Below are positions 62,901 through 64,000 of a DNA stretch of 64,000 nucleotides, one piece after another. A model generated the notes under the pieces. That model was not told the origin of the DNA, did not search any database, and saw nothing but the letters and a program-made list of their open reading frames with translations. The stretch is from Butyrivibrio sp. Su6 (lineage in GTDB: Bacteria > Bacillota > Clostridia > Lachnospirales > Lachnospiraceae): NCBI RefSeq assembly GCF_900108105.1, contig NZ_FNUR01000014.1, positions 50,875-114,874 on the forward strand, read 5' to 3'. Position 1 is the stretch's first letter; each line of letters begins with the position of its first letter. Position numbers and translations under genes: made by a program.

Positions 62901-63475
62901 AGTTCTATGACTATATTCCTGATAATGAATGCGATAATGCCATGACTTGGAAGAATAGTCAGAAGGAAGCTGAGAAAGTATTAAAACAGGCCGTTAAAAA
63001 TGTGCAGGCTGAAAGAGATAAAGCTAATGAAAAGACAGAAAATAAGATTGACCAGGTAAAGGAAGGACCTGCTGCAGAGGTTGTAGTTTCTGAAGAAAAG
63101 ACAGGTTTTGACACTGAAGAGGCAAAGACAGCTGCCAGCGAGACAGTGGTTGAAGTAGCTGATATAGAAAAAGAAGCTGCTGTTGATACTATCAAGGCAG
63201 AAGAAGTATCTGATACAGCTCAGGCAGATGAAACAGCTGATACTAAGATGGAAGATGCTACAGAAGATGCTGGGCAGGAAGAAAAAACGGAAGATACTAA
63301 GCAAGAAGAGAGTATTACTGATATCGGGGCTGTAGAAGCGGATGAAGTCAATGATGAAGCTGATACTACAGATGCGCAGGAAGAGGCAGTAGAGGAAACA
63401 CAGAAAAACGATGACGTTGCAGATGAAAATAAAACTAATGATGAAGCGATAATTCCTGATGAGGAGGAGAACTGA
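59912..63475 (+). CDS. Secreted clostripain-family (C11) cysteine peptidase with acidic tail
   Basis: A 1187-residue secreted protein. A signal peptide (about 1-34, ending IVAQA) is followed by a pro-region and an acidic linker (about 170-222). The C11 caspase-like domain (about 225-640) has TILIYLDGTNLE, catalytic His375 in WDHGGGPGG and catalytic Cys435 in GFDACQMGNYE. Clostripains cut after Arg or Lys. Beta-rich modules follow (about 690-990). The last 170 residues are almost only Glu, Asp, Ala, Thr and Lys, with no LPxTG motif or anchor. GAGAGGGAG precedes the ATG. Its last codons carry the ribosome site for the following small peptide, so the two genes are tightly coupled. Confidence 0.9.
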   Translation: MRIKVKQFFTSAFAATFIASNVIAPGGGAIVAQAVEQSSLQASAAAQISEGTSLVGKFPIGAVLRSDSFPGLSISYNGQTTYTVSKGKNKLSLAVTVTDEKLAKDSVSYLNKIFGPVNIQLKKGVTSFPSCSLNGVFTSEYEGLVKAGKDENLSKFLNAFIEQARKEDSERALYARFYEAVIEAQKDQAGEVENNAEYTLEADTKEVESENTTKEQDEEKLFTRTILIYLDGTNLETGSAYGTKNILDMLRANIPDNVKVIVVAGGTKTWHMNDKKTYYDYASNLLYPEVDQNKFTPQQKKAVDEKTEELLGKYSTDIKGLQTYEVVNKGGNNSLKLLKTYENQYIVDKDFFISAIDYTTSIAPAEKYDLVIWDHGGGPGGYGDDEFLAEYLEKHPEQKNTIENTVSLKKIKEILEGTDYVRNGGKFDLIGFDACQMGNYEVASTIAPYADFYIGSEENVPGIGWNYNAFFNALGTDPMVSTQDFGNTIVNSFIDQFKNGNSTLSLMDLSKMETLDKKVSEFAFCLMQEADTRYYDIIASVGPKSHFATREGFGSSNLLDLKRLVSLFTDENKEYSPELVNASNAVIAAIDDCVLANKYKETGVNNGGISIYYPIQAYYERPAEKGMLYFNNKAAELLRIYEENNINKEYKLTAAKLAVRNLAGRRLSIFWDQKENPTVEQLFKDYIDKDKDDKYIVNASGVDRENPDDPIVKTIQKMIDDRISADKVTITMPERKNNDKYGDYNGTAVVKVENIDPLVAGDKLDVKVYLNIGEGDDTHFVSVGNKNGYSGGKVIRDDGSVTYEALAFDQLWYSLNGQIVSMYVTQVLDDGNFIGYIPFGNWTSEETASGIDAGDKTRTAYMVDQAGKNNLSSIRMYVQSSHAKNEKGEEEWKYTPIRYNDFVEGEEKHSHDMSELDDTYLEILGGADDFYSINETPNTYSLGTVYVEKGKDLSVDCLYAKDLYAEYYLNDVFGDEYYLATDNLNPKGSTEKKGLEEFYDYIPDNECDNAMTWKNSQKEAEKVLKQAVKNVQAERDKANEKTENKIDQVKEGPAAEVVVSEEKTGFDTEEAKTAASETVVEVADIEKEAAVDTIKAEEVSDTAQADETADTKMEDATEDAGQEEKTEDTKQEESITDIGAVEADEVNDEADTTDAQEEAVEETQKNDDVADENKTNDEAIIPDEEEN

Positions 63476-63476
63476 A

Positions 63477-63647
63477 ATGGTAAGGATCGAGGATGAAAAA
63501 CTTGAGAGTGTTGCCGGAGGTGCAAAGAAAATTCAGTATATGAAGGTTTCATGTATAAAATGCAAAACAGTTTTTGATGCTGATATGTCAAAAACGAAGG
63601 TAAAATGTCCCACATGTAAAACTGACAATATATTTGCAGGCAGATAA
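63477..63647 (+). CDS. Double-glycine-leader peptide with a four-cysteine zinc-ribbon-like core
   Basis: The ATG at 63477 sits one base after the C11 peptidase stop, with GAGGAGGAG just upstream. The 56-residue product starts MVRIEDEKLESVAGG, a leader of the LExVAGG type that C39-type transporters cleave after Gly-Gly (Gly15) in bacteriocin and RiPP-like precursors. The remaining 41 residues hold two CxxC pairs (Cys26-Cys29 and Cys44-Cys47), a zinc-ribbon or disulfide pattern, and end basic (NIFAGR). Coupling to a secreted Arg/Lys-specific peptidase suggests maturation or partnership. No transporter is in view; it may lie beyond the window. Confidence 0.75.
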   Translation: MVRIEDEKLESVAGGAKKIQYMKVSCIKCKTVFDADMSKTKVKCPTCKTDNIFAGR

Positions 63648-63670
63648 GAAAAGGCTAATGTAGAATAACA

Positions 63671-63717
63671 GGGACGGTTCTAATGACTTGCTTTTAATAA
63701 GTCATTAGAACCGTCCC
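63671..63717. repeat. REP-like perfect hairpin (GGGACGGTT family)
   Basis: A perfect 19-bp stem (63671-63689 with 63699-63717) has a 9-nt loop. The core GACTTGCTTTTAATAAGTC and the ACCGTCCC arm also occur in the insertion at 3837-3937. It lies 24 bp after the GG-leader peptide gene and could end its transcript, although no T-run follows. Confidence 0.75.
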
Positions 63718-63821
63718 AATGTCATTTAGTTAAGGTATTCAAGTGCATTTAATACATAACGGATGGCATAAAAACTCCGTTTTAGAAAACTTCATATCTT
63801 GTTTGCAAAACAAATGGCACG

Positions 63822-63861
63822 CCAAGAAAGCAGGATTGCTCCTGCTTCTTCCGTGCCATTT
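63822..63861 (-). terminator. Hairpin near the right edge
   Basis: AAATGGCAC (63822-63830) pairs with GTGCCATTT (63853-63861), with an inner AGCAGGA/TCCTGCT stem. On the minus strand it is followed by GTTTTGC. The rest of 63648-64000 holds the REP-like hairpin and one short minus-strand frame. Confidence 0.55.
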
Positions 63862-63875
63862 ATTCTTGGAGAAAT

Positions 63876-64000
63876 TTATGCTCTATAACTTAGTGGAACT
63901 ACACGTTTGGTATGCTTTTTTCTTGGATATGTGCGGCCTTCTCGGATTGGCGTGACGTTACCTATCAACAACAGTTCCACTGTATCACTAGACATTCTGT
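63876..64000 (-). CDS. Short minus-strand reading frame at the window edge (possibly partial)
   Basis: A minus-strand frame ends at 63876-63878 and stays open to the window edge. An ATG at about 63996 would give roughly 40 residues with a basic end (GRTYPRKKHTKRVVPLSYRA). The hairpin at 63822-63861 is placed as a terminator for it. No family was recognised, and the true start may lie outside the window. An inverted pair AGTGGAACT/AGTTCCACT (about 63892 and 63972) lies within it. Confidence 0.3.
   Translation of the reverse strand, partial: RMSSDTVELLLIGNVTPIREGRTYPRKKHTKRVVPLSYRA

Overview
The window looks like chromosome of a low-GC, strictly anaerobic Firmicute, most likely Lachnospiraceae close to Butyrivibrio or Pseudobutyrivibrio. 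The clues are AGGAGG-type ribosome sites, a GH3 enzyme with reversed domain order, an [FeFe]-hydrogenase, uronate and hemicellulose catabolism, and many GGDEF/EAL proteins. The genus is an inference. No rRNA, tRNA, CRISPR array, transposase or prophage was seen.

Layout. 1-7.9 kb: end of an upstream gene, a gluconate-dehydrogenase-like SDR with palindromic operators, a lipoprotein, a 1.2-kb non-coding long-inverted-repeat element (about 2652-3953), a formate/nitrite channel, a PHP phosphoesterase, an intracellular GH43 glycosidase and an orphan DUF3990 protein. 8.1-12.7 kb: a TetR-led operon with a flavin reductase carrying a protochlorophyllide-reductase-like tail, an NAD(P)-binding oxidoreductase, a DUF1295 membrane protein, an unknown membrane protein and a protein resembling ferredoxin-dependent bilin reductases (PcyA/HY2). 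12.7-18.5 kb: BASS transporter, TIR-membrane-propeller protein, endonuclease III and a tiny protein with two FliM-like peptides. 18.7-26.6 kb: leuS, a diguanylate cyclase, a degenerate PAS-GGDEF-EAL protein and small unknowns.

26.8-42.4 kb: larB, a group-B-like [FeFe]-hydrogenase, a hybrid histidine kinase and a two-receiver regulator run into pyrF-pyrE, small membrane proteins and an M29 aminopeptidase. Then comes purE-purM-purN-purD, ending in an SH3 protein with a long mixed-charge cytoplasmic tail. 42.5-43.7 kb: a second, oppositely oriented copy of the long-inverted-repeat element. 43.7-49.5 kb: sugar mutarotase, two AraC regulators, uxuA and uxuB (hexuronate catabolism). 49.6-53.4 kb: zinc-ribbon membrane protein, then an AgrA/AgrC-like pair translationally coupled to a GGDEF protein. 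53.4-59.7 kb: a 136-nt nested hairpin, two GH3 glycosidases (one membrane-anchored with reversed domains, one intracellular) and a GtrA-like protein. 59.9-63.6 kb: a secreted clostripain-type (C11) peptidase coupled to a small double-glycine-leader, four-cysteine peptide. The window ends in hairpin-rich DNA.

The carbohydrate genes (GH43, GH3 x2, uxuA/uxuB, SDR, mutarotase) fit a plant-polysaccharide degrader. The most novel-looking items are the bilin-reductase-like operon, the C11 peptidase/GG-leader peptide pair, the paired long-inverted-repeat elements with a swapped variable segment, and the bivalent FliM-like miniprotein.
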